Shown: positions 42,499 to 52,438 of the stretch, piece by piece
How the letters are laid out: each line of letters begins with the position of its first letter
Position numbering within the stretch: position 1 is the first letter of the stretch
Origin: Pseudomonadota bacterium
GTDB lineage: Bacteria > Pseudomonadota > Alphaproteobacteria > Rhizobiales > JAKPQE01
Length of the DNA stretch: 64,000 nucleotides
Direction: 5' to 3'
NCBI GenBank assembly: GCA_029572955.1
Contig: JAKPQE010000036.1
Location: 31,438 to 95,437, forward strand
Notes under the pieces: model-generated
Told to the model about the DNA's origin: nothing
Database searches by the model: none
What the model saw: only the letters and a program-made list of their open reading frames with translations
Position numbers and translations under genes: made by a program

Positions 42499-44699
42499 TC
42501 GAGACCCCCCTTGAAGCAGTCGAGAAGCTCCGCCGCTGCCCGGGCATCGGCGCCGAGATCGTCGTCGATATCGCCGGCACGAATGACGCGACCGTCGCCG
42601 AGATCGATTTCCATGTCGGGATGCTCGGCAACGACACGGCCGAAAGCCGCCTCGGTCCCGTCGCCGATCTTGGAAGCCGCCGTCGGATCGCCTATATTGG
42701 ATTTGGCTGGCGAGGGCGAGGAAGCGTCGCCCTGATGACCGGTGGACCGCCCGGTAGTACGTCCATCGCGCCAGCCACGCTTCCTTTCACGAAATGCCGT
42801 CAGAAGCCAGACCTTGTCCTTGCCATCGAAGTCGAGGCGGACCAGCGCCTTGCCGGACGGGGCTTCGAGAACGACACGGTTTGCCGAACGCGAAACCACC
42901 TTCATGACCGGCAGCACTTCCGGCAGATCGTCGACGATTTCCGGATGGAACTCGACGATCTTGGAGAGCCCCCAGCCATCGGACCGACCCGTTCCAGGCT
43001 CGCCCCAGACGACATCGATCGATCCGATTTCCGGATGAGAGAGAGCCGCCGGCGCCTCGCCGCCTCGCAGATCCGACAAGCGCGCAACGAGATCGCCCCA
43101 GCGCCCGCCATAGTCGTCGGTCCTGAGAACCGGCCCGAAGCGCCCCATCGAAACGATGTCCGGCGCGGCGACCGGCGCCCCATCGGACGTCCCGGCTGCC
43201 AGCCGTGCTTCGGCGTCGTTGAAGAACGGGATTTCCTCCACGGTCAGACGCTCGCCCACCGCGCTCTTGCCGCCGCCAAAGGCCTCGTCGAGAGCCCGCT
43301 TCAGCGCCTTGTCCGCATGGTATTCCTCGCCGTCGGCAAGGATCGCCGCGGCACGGCGAACGATCGCCGGCGGCACGTCGGGGCCGGCCGCCCGGTCGAG
43401 CGCGGCGATCGGCCCCATCATATCGGCGCGCACGCTCCGCGCCGCGCGGGTCTGGCCCGGCACCGCATCGAACAGGAGCGCCGACGCCCGCGGCGAGACG
43501 GTCGCGACGTCCGGCTCGGCAAACCGGCCCTCGAAACGATTTACGGCGCGGGCGAGGCCGGCATCCAGCCCGTCGATATCGCCCGGCGAAAACACGGCAT
43601 CCGGCGCCATTGATGCCAGCGATCTGTGAGCGTCGAAGTCGGTCGCTGCAATTGCCTGCCGCGTCTCGACATGGCGCGCAGCCGCCTCGAAATCGGCTGG
43701 CGCCAGATCGGCCGCAAGGCCTCCGATCTCGGTTTCCCCGAAATCGCGGAACGGCCGCGTTTCGAACGAGGCCACGATCCGCGGCGGAGACGGCGCGGCG
43801 GCCGCAGGGAGCCCCGTGGCGAGCGTTTCGATCCGGGCCGGCGCATCGATGCCGGCAAGGGCCTCGCGGGCGCTGGCAGGCCTGAGATCGACGCCAGCCC
43901 CCGTGGCGACGACGCTGGCGGGCGAGCCCTGCGCCGGCGCACCCCGCGCCATCCGGAGCGCCACGCCGCCGGCGCGGAACAGACCGGCAAGACCAGCCTG
44001 GCCGACACTTGCCGCCGCCACATTCTCCACGCCCTGACGCCAGCCAGCATCAAGGCCGAGACTGGCCCTCTCGGCCTGAATTGTCGGCTGACGCAGCGCT
44101 TCGGTCACCGCGCCAAGCCCTGCTTCGGCAATAAGCATGCGACCAACCGCCATCCCCGGGCCAGTTCCGACCAGCCCGAGCAGAAGGTTTTCTGGATCGA
44201 TCATTTGACGAGCCAAGCCCGCCGCAAAAGTCGCCGCCGTCGTTCCGAGGCCCGGCGCGCGCTCAGCCAGCCCGGCCGCGTGCGCTTCGATGTCCGCCGC
44301 CTCGCGCCCGGCAATACCGTCGATGTCAGCAAGAGGTGCCAACCTTTGCCGGACATCGGCGGGCAGCGTCTCAATGACCCGCTTCGTCCGCTCGATCTCA
44401 TCGCCAACCAGCCCGGGCGTCAGCTCGATCGATTTTCGTGTCCGATACAGAGCCTCGTCGAAGGCCCCGAAACGCTCGGCGGACAGATCGCCGAAGCGCT
44501 TGCCCGTTTCCTTCTCGATGCCCGCATGAAGATCGCTCAGTGCCTTACGCTTCAGGTCGGCAAGTCCGCCCGCCGTCTGCAACCCCTCGCTCTGCCATGC
44601 CGCCGAAAGACTTTCAAAAAAACCAGCGGCCGGCTTGAAGGCGCCACGCGCCTGCAGCTGCGTCAGATAATCCTCGCTCTGCCGCGCCCAGCTCGTCAT
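42495..44699 (-). CDS. Internal virion protein with a C-terminal PBECR-type nuclease domain
   Basis: The 734-residue protein has a helical N-terminal half typical of ejection proteins, with a hydrophobic segment near residues 150-175. Around residues 515-640 it carries RFGPVLRTDDYGGRWGDLVA, GWGLSKIVEFHPEIVDDLPE, RVVLEAPSGKALVRLDFDGK and KVWLLTAF. This is the pattern of phage PBECR (Barnase-EndoU-Colicin-RelE-like) nuclease domains: a HI.E.HPE helix and a terminal WLLTA strand. Such a domain may cut host RNA on entry. The start overlaps the upstream stop (ATGA-type). Confidence 0.75.
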   Translation of the reverse strand: MTSWARQSEDYLTQLQARGAFKPAAGFFESLSAAWQSEGLQTAGGLADLKRKALSDLHAGIEKETGKRFGDLSAERFGAFDEALYRTRKSIELTPGLVGDEIERTKRVIETLPADVRQRLAPLADIDGIAGREAADIEAHAAGLAERAPGLGTTAATFAAGLARQMIDPENLLLGLVGTGPGMAVGRMLIAEAGLGAVTEALRQPTIQAERASLGLDAGWRQGVENVAAASVGQAGLAGLFRAGGVALRMARGAPAQGSPASVVATGAGVDLRPASAREALAGIDAPARIETLATGLPAAAAPSPPRIVASFETRPFRDFGETEIGGLAADLAPADFEAAARHVETRQAIAATDFDAHRSLASMAPDAVFSPGDIDGLDAGLARAVNRFEGRFAEPDVATVSPRASALLFDAVPGQTRAARSVRADMMGPIAALDRAAGPDVPPAIVRRAAAILADGEEYHADKALKRALDEAFGGGKSAVGERLTVEEIPFFNDAEARLAAGTSDGAPVAAPDIVSMGRFGPVLRTDDYGGRWGDLVARLSDLRGGEAPAALSHPEIGSIDVVWGEPGTGRSDGWGLSKIVEFHPEIVDDLPEVLPVMKVVSRSANRVVLEAPSGKALVRLDFDGKDKVWLLTAFRERKRGWRDGRTTGRSTGHQGDASSPSPAKSNIGDPTAASKIGDGTEAAFGRVVAEHPDMEIDLGDGRVIRAGDIDDDLGADARAAAELLDCFKGGLE

Positions 44700-47341
44700 T
44701 TGCGGCCTCGCTGCCAGAAGACGAGGCGATTTAGATCGACGACGAGCGGCCGGCCGTCGAGCGTGAACACCGGACCGCCAAACGTCGTCCCCGGCATCTC
44801 GACGGTATATCGACCGCCGCCGATTTCGAGCGGCACGAACATCGCCCTCGACGAAATGTCGGCCGCCGCCACCTCGTTGCCAAGGCCGTCGAGCGCCCCC
44901 CCGAAAATCCCGACTTCGTCGTCGGTAAGTCGGTCGAGAGCATCGTCCACCATGCCCGGCTGCAGGCCCGGCGGCACAGGAAAGCGCTTGCCATGCCGTT
45001 CGAGCATCGGCCCCGTGACACTTTCGAGCGCCTTGCCGAAAGCATCGGCGAACATCGCGTCTTCCTCGGGCTTTTCGTAGAAAAGGCCGGCCGCACCGCG
45101 TCGAGCCGCATAGACTGCAACCGCCGCGTCGTTGACCGCCTGCTCCATTTCCGGACTCGGATAGATCGAACCGCCGCCATCGGCCCGCGCCGCACGCACC
45201 ATCTCGGCCTTCGGCTTCGCCGCCTTTCCGCTCTGCAGCATTTCCGTTCCGCGGAAGATCTCCCCGGCAACCTCCGGCCGGTCGCGGCCGACGAGGCCGG
45301 CCACGAGGGCGACCCGGTCATCACCGGCGATCTCGCCGACCGCCGCCTGATAGGCAGGGAGGGGAAGAGCCTTGGCGAGGCCGGCGACCATCTGCCGTCG
45401 CTCGGCCGCCGGCGCCGCGGAAAAGCGCTCCTTCAGCGCCTCGCGCTCGGCCGGCTTGAAGACCTGCGGGGTGGCGAGACCATAAGCCCGCGCCGCCGTC
45501 TCGGCCTGCACGGCCCGGCCGGCCAGCGCCGCCTGCATGTCGCGACCCGAGAAATCGGCCGCCGGGTCGATCGCCACCGGCCGGTAAAGCCGGGCCCGTT
45601 CGCCGAGCTCGATCGGGTTGTCGCGGGCGAGCGTCGTCACCTCGTCGGCGACCTTTTCGAGCACGTCGAGGCGGCGCCTGTCCTCCGGCCGGCCACCCGT
45701 CGTCACCTCGTCGCGCAACGCCGCGATCTCGCCCTCGAGCGCCGCCGGCGGCTGGCGATAGGCGGCCGCCACGACCGGCGCCATCTCCTCGTGGAAATCG
45801 AGATCCCTGAGGGCCTTCGCCGCGGCGCGGTCGCCGGCCTCGGCCGCCGCCTGCTGGGTGCGGCGATAGTCGGCGAGCGCCTGCGGGTCCGGCGCATAGC
45901 CATCCTCGAAAAACGCCCCCGGCGAACCGTCCTCGCGCTGCATCGCCGCCAGCTCCTTCGCCAGCCGGTCGGTCTCGGCCTGTTGACGGCGCAGCTCGGC
46001 CATGACCGACGAGGACGCCTGCCAGGCATCGCTCGGCGACATGCCCGGCGCGTTCGGATCGATGCCGAGCCGGCCGGCGATCGAGAGCACGTAGTCGCGC
46101 GTCTCGGCGATCGGGATCAGCGAGGCGAGCTGCCCGGCCGTATAGGCCGGGCCGAACCTTGCCACCGCCGCCGCGTGCCAGGCATCGCCGCGCGGCGTGT
46201 CGCCGTCGCCCGGCCCGGCATTGTAACGGGCGAGCGCGCCCCAGATATTGCCATTGTAGGAAGCCAGGCCCTCGGCCATGTATTCCCGGCCGAGACGATA
46301 GGAAAGCGCCGGATCGGCGCGCAGCCTGTCCTGGATTTCGCCGTCGGAAAGGCCGGCGATCTCGGAGAGGCCGAGTTTTCCCGCCATCAGCCGCGCCGTC
46401 CCCGGCATGACCTGGGCAATGCCGGCGGCGCCCTTCGGCGACAGCGCGTTCGGATCGCCACCGCTCTCCTGCGGCACGAGGCCCTTGCGCATGACGGCGT
46501 CGAGATCGGCGCCGGTCGAGACGAAGCCGGTCATCGCCGCGGCACGGGCCGGATCGATGCCGGCGGTGAATTCGATCTCGAGGCGGCGGCGCGCGTCGGC
46601 CGCCGCGCCGGCCTGCTCCTTCAGGCGCTGGCGCTCCAGCGGATCGAGATCGGGAAAGGCGGCCGGATCATCGAAGGCGGCGACGGCGCCGGCCGGGTCC
46701 GTCTCCATCCGCCGCATGACGTCGATCCGGTCGACATCGCCACGAAACCGGCGCACCCGGCGCCCGGCGTCGTCGGCGCCGATGAAGCCCTGGTCGACGA
46801 GCCCCCGGACCGAGCCCTCGTATTCGCCCATGATGGTCGCGCGCTCGGCCGGCGAGGCGCCGGCGAGACGCCGGGCGAAAGCGGCTTCCTGCCCCTCGAA
46901 ACCGGCGATGGTTCGCTCGACCGTCATCCGCGTCGTCCGGCTCTGCACCTTGCCGAGCGCCATCAGTCCGAGCCGGCGGAACGACGGCAACCGCGCCTCG
47001 CGCTCGGCATTGCCGAGCGTGCCGAGCCAGCGCATCTCGAGAGCCTTCTGTTCCTCGGCGAAGCGCGTCGGCGCCGTCCCCGGATCGGCGTCGGTCGCGA
47101 ATTTCTGCTCGATCGCGTCGAGATCGGTCATGTAGCCGGTCATCGCCTCGACATCGAGCGACTTGGCCTTCGCCGCCGCCATCCGGTCGCCGAAACCCTT
47201 GGCGAGCGCGCCGATATCGGCAAGCGCACCGAAGGCCGCCGCCGTATTGCCGGCCGACGAAACGGTCGGTACGCCGGCCGGACTGGCGAACCCGCCGGCG
47301 CCCGGCGCACCGACCTGCGACTGGTAGAGCTGGTTCGCCAT
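44696..47341 (-). CDS. Internal virion protein with lytic transglycosylase domain
   Basis: The 881-residue protein carries an SLT-type domain at about residues 280-390: VPQESGGDPNALSPKGAAGI (catalytic Glu), AQVMPGTARLMAGKLGL and LASYNGNIWGALARYNAG. This domain locally opens peptidoglycan during DNA entry, as does T7 gp16. The remainder is Ala/Arg/Glu-rich helix. The ATG at 47341 (MANQLYQSQVG) overlaps the preceding stop (ATGA). Confidence 0.88.
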   Translation of the reverse strand: MANQLYQSQVGAPGAGGFASPAGVPTVSSAGNTAAAFGALADIGALAKGFGDRMAAAKAKSLDVEAMTGYMTDLDAIEQKFATDADPGTAPTRFAEEQKALEMRWLGTLGNAEREARLPSFRRLGLMALGKVQSRTTRMTVERTIAGFEGQEAAFARRLAGASPAERATIMGEYEGSVRGLVDQGFIGADDAGRRVRRFRGDVDRIDVMRRMETDPAGAVAAFDDPAAFPDLDPLERQRLKEQAGAAADARRRLEIEFTAGIDPARAAAMTGFVSTGADLDAVMRKGLVPQESGGDPNALSPKGAAGIAQVMPGTARLMAGKLGLSEIAGLSDGEIQDRLRADPALSYRLGREYMAEGLASYNGNIWGALARYNAGPGDGDTPRGDAWHAAAVARFGPAYTAGQLASLIPIAETRDYVLSIAGRLGIDPNAPGMSPSDAWQASSSVMAELRRQQAETDRLAKELAAMQREDGSPGAFFEDGYAPDPQALADYRRTQQAAAEAGDRAAAKALRDLDFHEEMAPVVAAAYRQPPAALEGEIAALRDEVTTGGRPEDRRRLDVLEKVADEVTTLARDNPIELGERARLYRPVAIDPAADFSGRDMQAALAGRAVQAETAARAYGLATPQVFKPAEREALKERFSAAPAAERRQMVAGLAKALPLPAYQAAVGEIAGDDRVALVAGLVGRDRPEVAGEIFRGTEMLQSGKAAKPKAEMVRAARADGGGSIYPSPEMEQAVNDAAVAVYAARRGAAGLFYEKPEEDAMFADAFGKALESVTGPMLERHGKRFPVPPGLQPGMVDDALDRLTDDEVGIFGGALDGLGNEVAAADISSRAMFVPLEIGGGRYTVEMPGTTFGGPVFTLDGRPLVVDLNRLVFWQRGRK

Positions 47342-47976
47342 CAGTAGAGCCCCCACATATCGAAATTGGCGGCGGTGCGCGCGCGACGCGGCGCATAGGC
47401 GCCGGGCATGATGTCGAGCGGCTCGGCCCTCGACTTGCCGGCGCCGCCGAACTCGGTCGGCACCAGGTCGGCAACCTGCCCGATCAGCATCGAACCGGCA
47501 CCGACGACGCTGCGCATCAGATCGGACGAACCGCGCCACCGCGCCGACAGGCCGTCGGCAAGGATGGAAGCGGCGTTGGCTTCGGTGTTGGCGGCCTGCA
47601 TCCGGTAGCCGGCGGCTTCGATGCCGGCACCCGCACGCACGAGGCCGAGATCGACGGCGCCCTGCGCCTCGGCGTCCATCTGCATCAGGAGAGGCGACAG
47701 GCCCGCCGGGTTCGCTGTTCCGGTGCGCATGAGACCGGCGGAGAGCCTGTCGTCGATCTGCTCCTTCAGCCGGTTCGCCTCGAAATTCCCCTTGGCATAG
47801 GCATAGTCCGCCTGCTTGCGGCCGAGCGCCGCGCGCTCCTTCATCAGCGAGGCGTTGATCAGCGCCGTGCGCAAGGACGATTTCCCCGAGGCATTCGAAG
47901 CCATCCCGCCACCGATGCCGCCGGCGATCTTGAGACCGGTTCCGGCGAACTGCAGCGCCATCGACAAATCACACAT
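47341..47976 (-). CDS. Internal virion core protein (T7 gp14-like)
   Basis: The 211-residue protein begins MCDLSMALQFAGTGLKIAGG, similar in style and place to T7 gp14, which starts with a Cys-containing, Gly-rich hydrophobic segment. A long helical region (ALGRKQADYAYAKGNFEANR) follows. In T7 this protein helps form the outer-membrane part of the ejection channel. It begins where the tail tube B gene ends. Confidence 0.75.
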   Translation of the reverse strand: MCDLSMALQFAGTGLKIAGGIGGGMASNASGKSSLRTALINASLMKERAALGRKQADYAYAKGNFEANRLKEQIDDRLSAGLMRTGTANPAGLSPLLMQMDAEAQGAVDLGLVRAGAGIEAAGYRMQAANTEANAASILADGLSARWRGSSDLMRSVVGAGSMLIGQVADLVPTEFGGAGKSRAEPLDIMPGAYAPRRARTAANFDMWGLY

Positions 47977-50168
47977 CAGCGTGCCCCCAGTTCAGCTTTG
48001 ACGGCGAAACCGCGCACCGTCATCGGCATGCCGTCGCCGGCCTCGATCTCGACCTGTGTGGTCTGGCGCCAATCGTCCTCGACGCCGACGCCGATCTGGC
48101 CGTCGAGCAGCGACGGCGGCGCCGAGGGGTCCCGCCCGCCGCCGGTCTGGATCGGAAAGGCCCGGCCATCATTGACCTTCACCGTGCCGCCGAGCGTCTC
48201 GAAGAGATCGAGCACCAGGCGGCTGGCCTTGCGATTGCGAAAGCGGGTCGTTCCCTCGTCGGTCGCCGTCTCGAGCGGCAGGCTTTTCAGCCGCGCATCG
48301 ATCGGCAGACCGCCGACCGCCGACGTCGCCTCGAAGGCGAGATCGACACCGCCCTCGGCATCGACAATCCGTCGCGGATGCGCCTTGCCATTGACGAGAA
48401 GGCCGATCTCCTCGCCGATCAGATGATCGAAGCCGGTAAGCCGCATCGTCGCCGGCCCCTCGTAGGTCAGCGCCGCGTCGAAATAGACCGCGCCCTCGGC
48501 GGTATTGCTGGCGCTGCAGGACGCCGAGAAATAGGGCGCGACGCGCTCGAGATAGCGCCGCGTCACCCCGTCGATCACCCGCCTGACGATGAGATAGACA
48601 TCGTCGACGGCATCGTCCGGCGACGGGCTGACGCAGACAGCCTCGATCACCCCGCGCGTGATGCGCCGCGAGATCGCCAGAACCTTCTGCTCCTCGTCGA
48701 GAACGACCATCAGCATCTGGCCGTCCTCGCGCGGCACGAACAGGAGATTGTTCGGCGCGCGCTGCCATGCAAGGCCGACACCCGGAGAGCACAGCGCTTC
48801 GCGGTAGTATCGCGTCAGCTTCTGCACCGCGAGCTTTTCGGCCAGCATGTCGACGCGACAGAAATAGAGATCCTTGCGATCCCGACTGAGGAAAGCGACG
48901 CCGCCGGAAAGCCGCGTCGGTATGTGGTCGGCGCTGCCCTTGTCCTCCTCGTTGAACATGCGGACATTGTTCGGCGTCGCCACGTCATAGGCATTCTGGG
49001 TCCGCGCGACCCATTCGTTCGACTTGCCGCCGACGACCAGTACCTTGTCGGCCATCGCCCAGCGGAATTCGACGAGACTGCCGTCCGGCGAACCGATCGA
49101 CGTACCGTAGCCGTCGTCGTCGCCCAGCCCCGCCTCGAAGTCCCACCAGTCATAGCCGACGGAAAACCACAATTCGTTGTTGCGGAACCACCAGATACGC
49201 GGACCGAGGCAGGGGGCGATGACCGGCAACGCCGGCCAGCCGTCGGTATCCGACCAGGCGCCGCGATACCAGCGATAGGTTCCTGTCGTGGCGACATCGT
49301 CGGGCAGCCGCGTCTGCACGTCCGCGACCGCCTCGCGCGGACCGACCACCGTCTTGATCCGGGCAAAACCCTCGTTCTTGTAGAGGTAGAGAAAGGTTGC
49401 CGTATCCGACCCGGACTTGACCGCGCCTTCTTCGTGCACCGGCGCATTGACGCCGGAATTGGTGCCGGCGGTCACCTGGTAGGTCTTGCCGGCATTGCGA
49501 ACCTTGTTGCCGACCGCGACCGTCGTATTGGCCTTCCACAGCGGCGTCGCCGACAGATCGCCCTCGTCGAACCGCCAGGAAGACCCTTCGTCCCCGGCAA
49601 GGAAGCAGTCGAAATTCGTCGTCAGCGTCACCTCGCCCGTCGTCGCCGAGGCCGTGACGACGAGCGCTTCGTCGAGGTTCTGGATTTTCGTCGGGCCGTT
49701 GACCGAAACGTAGTCGCGCACCTCCCAGTCGGTATGATCGCGCCGGAAAATCTCCTTCGGTCGCAGCACGGTGGAGATATCGCCGGTGAAGATCGTCGAC
49801 TTGTCCTGCTTGTAGCGGATGTTCGGAAGGTCCGCCTCGGCCCACGGCACCGCAAGCTCGTAGATCGACCCGCCATCGGTGACATAGCTGCCGTCCCATA
49901 CGACCCGCATGACGCCGCCATTGAGGACGAGCTGGTAGCTGTAGCCCTTGCCATAGTCGAACGAAATGAGAAGACCGCGCTCGCCTTCGTTCTTCAACTC
50001 GCCGACGAAGATCGTTCCCGGCGCCCGCGCAACCGCGCCCTCGGCGAGGATGAAGAAGTTCTCCACCGCCTCGAGCGCGGCCTCGACCTTGAAGAGATCG
50101 TCACGGCCGTGAAGGATCTTGCCGATTTCACCGCCGACCAGCGTTTCCTTGGTGAGCCAGACCGTCAT
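47976..50168 (-). CDS. Tail tubular protein B (nozzle)
   Basis: The 730-residue beta-rich protein follows tail tube A and matches the T7 gp12-like nozzle role: GELKNEGERGLLISFDYGKG, VGPREAVADVQTRLP, WYRGAWSDTDGWPALPVIAP and ADHIPTRLSGGVAFLSRDRK are typical blade-repeat segments. It closes the tail tube and docks the fibres. The ATG at 50168 overlaps the tail tube A stop (ATGA). Confidence 0.8.
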   Translation of the reverse strand: MTVWLTKETLVGGEIGKILHGRDDLFKVEAALEAVENFFILAEGAVARAPGTIFVGELKNEGERGLLISFDYGKGYSYQLVLNGGVMRVVWDGSYVTDGGSIYELAVPWAEADLPNIRYKQDKSTIFTGDISTVLRPKEIFRRDHTDWEVRDYVSVNGPTKIQNLDEALVVTASATTGEVTLTTNFDCFLAGDEGSSWRFDEGDLSATPLWKANTTVAVGNKVRNAGKTYQVTAGTNSGVNAPVHEEGAVKSGSDTATFLYLYKNEGFARIKTVVGPREAVADVQTRLPDDVATTGTYRWYRGAWSDTDGWPALPVIAPCLGPRIWWFRNNELWFSVGYDWWDFEAGLGDDDGYGTSIGSPDGSLVEFRWAMADKVLVVGGKSNEWVARTQNAYDVATPNNVRMFNEEDKGSADHIPTRLSGGVAFLSRDRKDLYFCRVDMLAEKLAVQKLTRYYREALCSPGVGLAWQRAPNNLLFVPREDGQMLMVVLDEEQKVLAISRRITRGVIEAVCVSPSPDDAVDDVYLIVRRVIDGVTRRYLERVAPYFSASCSASNTAEGAVYFDAALTYEGPATMRLTGFDHLIGEEIGLLVNGKAHPRRIVDAEGGVDLAFEATSAVGGLPIDARLKSLPLETATDEGTTRFRNRKASRLVLDLFETLGGTVKVNDGRAFPIQTGGGRDPSAPPSLLDGQIGVGVEDDWRQTTQVEIEAGDGMPMTVRGFAVKAELGAR

Positions 50169-50755
50169 CGGGATCGCACCGTCACCCAGCTCGTTTCGTT
50201 CGAAATGAAATCGCCGCCGCGCTCCGAGGCATCGGCGCGCCGCGCCCGGACAAGCGCCCGCGTCGCCTCGATCTCGGCCCTGTCGGCCCGCGCGGTATCG
50301 GCGCCGAGCGCCGGCGCCACGGCAATCGCGAGACGCGCCTGAAACAACGGCAGGAAAAGAGCATCCCAACGGTTCGGTTCGGCGCTGAAGCGGGAATAGA
50401 CGATCCGCGGCGCGGCGGCGTCGGTCACGAGCAGCGACACGGCGCCGCCGTCGACGATCTGCCAGGCGGCGTCGTCGACATCGACGACGGAGACGACGCG
50501 CAGGCAATCGGCGGGCAGCCGATAGCCGAAGGCGAAGCGTCCGGCCGTATAGGCCGGATCGGCCGGCAACACGGCCTCGCCCTGTGCGAAATTCCAGTCG
50601 AACTCGCGGATGATCGCGGCGAGCACGTCGCCGAGCGCTTCCTTTGCCCGCAGGGCCGAAACCCTGTCCTCGTCGAGCGAGGCAAGCGGCCGCTCGCCGA
50701 GAAGCCGCAAGGCCCCGTTGACGGCCTCGACGAGGGTTTCGGTCCTGCGGATCAT
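50165..50755 (-). CDS. Tail tubular protein A (adaptor)
   Basis: The 196-residue protein has the T7 gp11-like pattern ETLVEAVNGALRLLGERPLA, then IIREFDWNFAQGEAVLPADP, then FAFGYRLPADCLRVVSVVD. It joins the portal to the nozzle. The ATG at 50755 lies 2 nt after the preceding stop. Confidence 0.85.
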   Translation of the reverse strand: MIRRTETLVEAVNGALRLLGERPLASLDEDRVSALRAKEALGDVLAAIIREFDWNFAQGEAVLPADPAYTAGRFAFGYRLPADCLRVVSVVDVDDAAWQIVDGGAVSLLVTDAAAPRIVYSRFSAEPNRWDALFLPLFQARLAIAVAPALGADTARADRAEIEATRALVRARRADASERGGDFISNETSWVTVRSR

Positions 50756-50757
50756 CG

Positions 50758-51228
50758 TCAGACCTCGTTGACGAAGCCGAAGCGCCAGCTGAGCGTCCCC
50801 GCCGCCGCGGCGGCGGCGTTGAGCGTCAGCATCACGGTCAGCGGCCGCTTCGGATCGGAGGCGAGCCCGGCGATCTGCCAGGCACGCTTGGCGAGGTTCG
50901 CGGTCGAGACCGCCGCGAGCAGCGACTTGACGCCGGCCGAACTGACGTCGAGGCCGTCGGCGAGCGCGTCGACATTCTCGGTGAAACCGGCGTCGAGATC
51001 GGTGAGGCCGGTAATGGCGGTGTGGGTCAGCGCGCAGAGCTCGGGCACGAAGATCGCCGAGGACGGCACCTTGCCGACGTAGACGACGCTCGTCGCACTG
51101 TCGCCATTGGCGATCGCGACATCGCCGATGAGCACGTTCGGCTTGACACCGCCGGCATTGATCGCCGCCGGCAGGGTGAGCTTGTCCGGGTCCTGATAGC
51201 CGGGACCGTATTTGGTGACGACTGCCAT
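50758..51228 (-). CDS. Head-associated protein, unknown (possible decoration protein)
   Basis: The 156-residue protein begins AVVTKYGPGYQDPDKLTLPA. It is rich in Ala/Thr/Val with the look of a beta-sandwich (VVYVGKVPSSAIFVPEL, LTVMLTLNAAAAAAGTLSWR). It lies between the capsid and the tail adaptor, where decoration or head-completion proteins are found. No family is recognised. Confidence 0.6.
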   Translation of the reverse strand: MAVVTKYGPGYQDPDKLTLPAAINAGGVKPNVLIGDVAIANGDSATSVVYVGKVPSSAIFVPELCALTHTAITGLTDLDAGFTENVDALADGLDVSSAGVKSLLAAVSTANLAKRAWQIAGLASDPKRPLTVMLTLNAAAAAAGTLSWRFGFVNEV

Positions 51229-51294
51229 CTCGTTTCTCCTTGAAAGGCAGGAAAGCGGGAGCCGGGCGGCTGCGCCGCCCGGCGGTCATCTCGA

Positions 51295-52209
51295 TCAGGC
51301 GTGATAGGTCCGAAGGTCGATGACCTTCTTGTCGTCCGAACGGGTCGCGCCGACATACATTTCCATGTACGTGCGCAGCCGCATCTTCTTGGTCGGATCG
51401 CGCATCATCGACGTCTCGAGCGGCATCGGCTCGCCGTAGTGCATCCCCGACTGGGCCCACATCGGGCAGCGCCGCTCGGTCGCCGAGATCATCGGCAGGT
51501 TCTTGTAGCGAACGAACTCGATGCCCATGAAGCCGGTGACCATGCGCTGCACCTGGTCGACATCGGCCTTGTCGCGGAAGTCCTTGCTGAGGAACTGCAG
51601 GTCGGTGAAGAGGTCCTGCATCTCGCGCGTGGTGAGGCCGAGATAGAGCTTCTCCATCTCGGTATCGACCTCGTTGTCGGTCAGCAGCATCCAGCCGCGC
51701 AGGATCTTGCCGAAGGTCATGCCGGAATTCGCCGCGGCACCCTCGAGCACGAAATCCTTCGGCACGAGATTGACATCGGCATCGGCGACATAGGCCGACG
51801 CGGTCAGGCCATCCTTGCCGGTACGCCGCGCGGCGAAGAAGGCCTCGACGCAGATCGTGTCCTGCGCCCGCTGCATCGCGGCGGCAAGGCCCTGGACATG
51901 CTTGGAGCTGTAGTCGATGACCGCCTTGATCGTGTCTTCCTTGCCGGCGAGATAGCCGGTGTCGATGTGACGCGGCGTCATCCAGACCTGCTCGACCGAC
52001 GGATCGACATTGGGCGTATCGCCACGATCAGAACCGTCGATCTCGGCCTCGCTCTCGCCGAGAATGTCGATGATCTTGGCCGACCGGCCCTTGACGTTCG
52101 ACTGATAGGTGAAACGGCTCGGGAACCGCGCCCGCTTCTGCTGAAGGGCGAGTTCCACGTTGCTCTGATAGGTGAGGCGGTGGGCCTCGGAGATCTGTTC
52201 GAATGCCAT
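51295..52209 (-). CDS. Major capsid protein
   Basis: The 304-residue protein follows the scaffold block and has the pattern of podovirus capsids of the Phage_capsid_2-like group: LTYQSNVELALQQKRARFPS, RHIDTGYLAGKEDTIKAVID, RRCPMWAQSGMHYGEPMPLE. The segment TYQSNV occurs twice near the N-terminus. It starts 162 bp downstream of an intrinsic terminator, so it may have its own promoter or depend on read-through. Confidence 0.82.
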   Translation of the reverse strand: MAFEQISEAHRLTYQSNVELALQQKRARFPSRFTYQSNVKGRSAKIIDILGESEAEIDGSDRGDTPNVDPSVEQVWMTPRHIDTGYLAGKEDTIKAVIDYSSKHVQGLAAAMQRAQDTICVEAFFAARRTGKDGLTASAYVADADVNLVPKDFVLEGAAANSGMTFGKILRGWMLLTDNEVDTEMEKLYLGLTTREMQDLFTDLQFLSKDFRDKADVDQVQRMVTGFMGIEFVRYKNLPMISATERRCPMWAQSGMHYGEPMPLETSMMRDPTKKMRLRTYMEMYVGATRSDDKKVIDLRTYHA

Positions 52210-52370
52210 CTTGGCAGCCCTTTCGAAACGGTTGAAACGTTCCGGCCGGGGTGCGGCGCATCCCGTGCGCGGGCCCGTCCTGCGCGCTTACCGTCCGCGT
52301 CGACGCCCTCCTTTCGGGAAGCAGCCGGACCGGGCCGAGGAACCGGGTGCGGGCATTCGTCAGGGCAAAG

Positions 52371-52397
52371 AAAAAGCCCCGCCTCGGAAGACGGGGC
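52371..52397 (-). terminator. Intrinsic terminator upstream of the capsid gene (minus strand)
   Basis: GCCCCG/CGGGGC with a 10-nt loop followed by TTTTT on the minus strand. It lies 42 bp after the 119-residue gene and would limit transcription from the terminase-portal genes into the capsid. The rest of 52210-52438 holds no gene. Confidence 0.75.
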
Positions 52398-52438
52398 CAA
52401 TGGTCACGCCGCACTGGCGACGGTTCACCGTGGAACGT

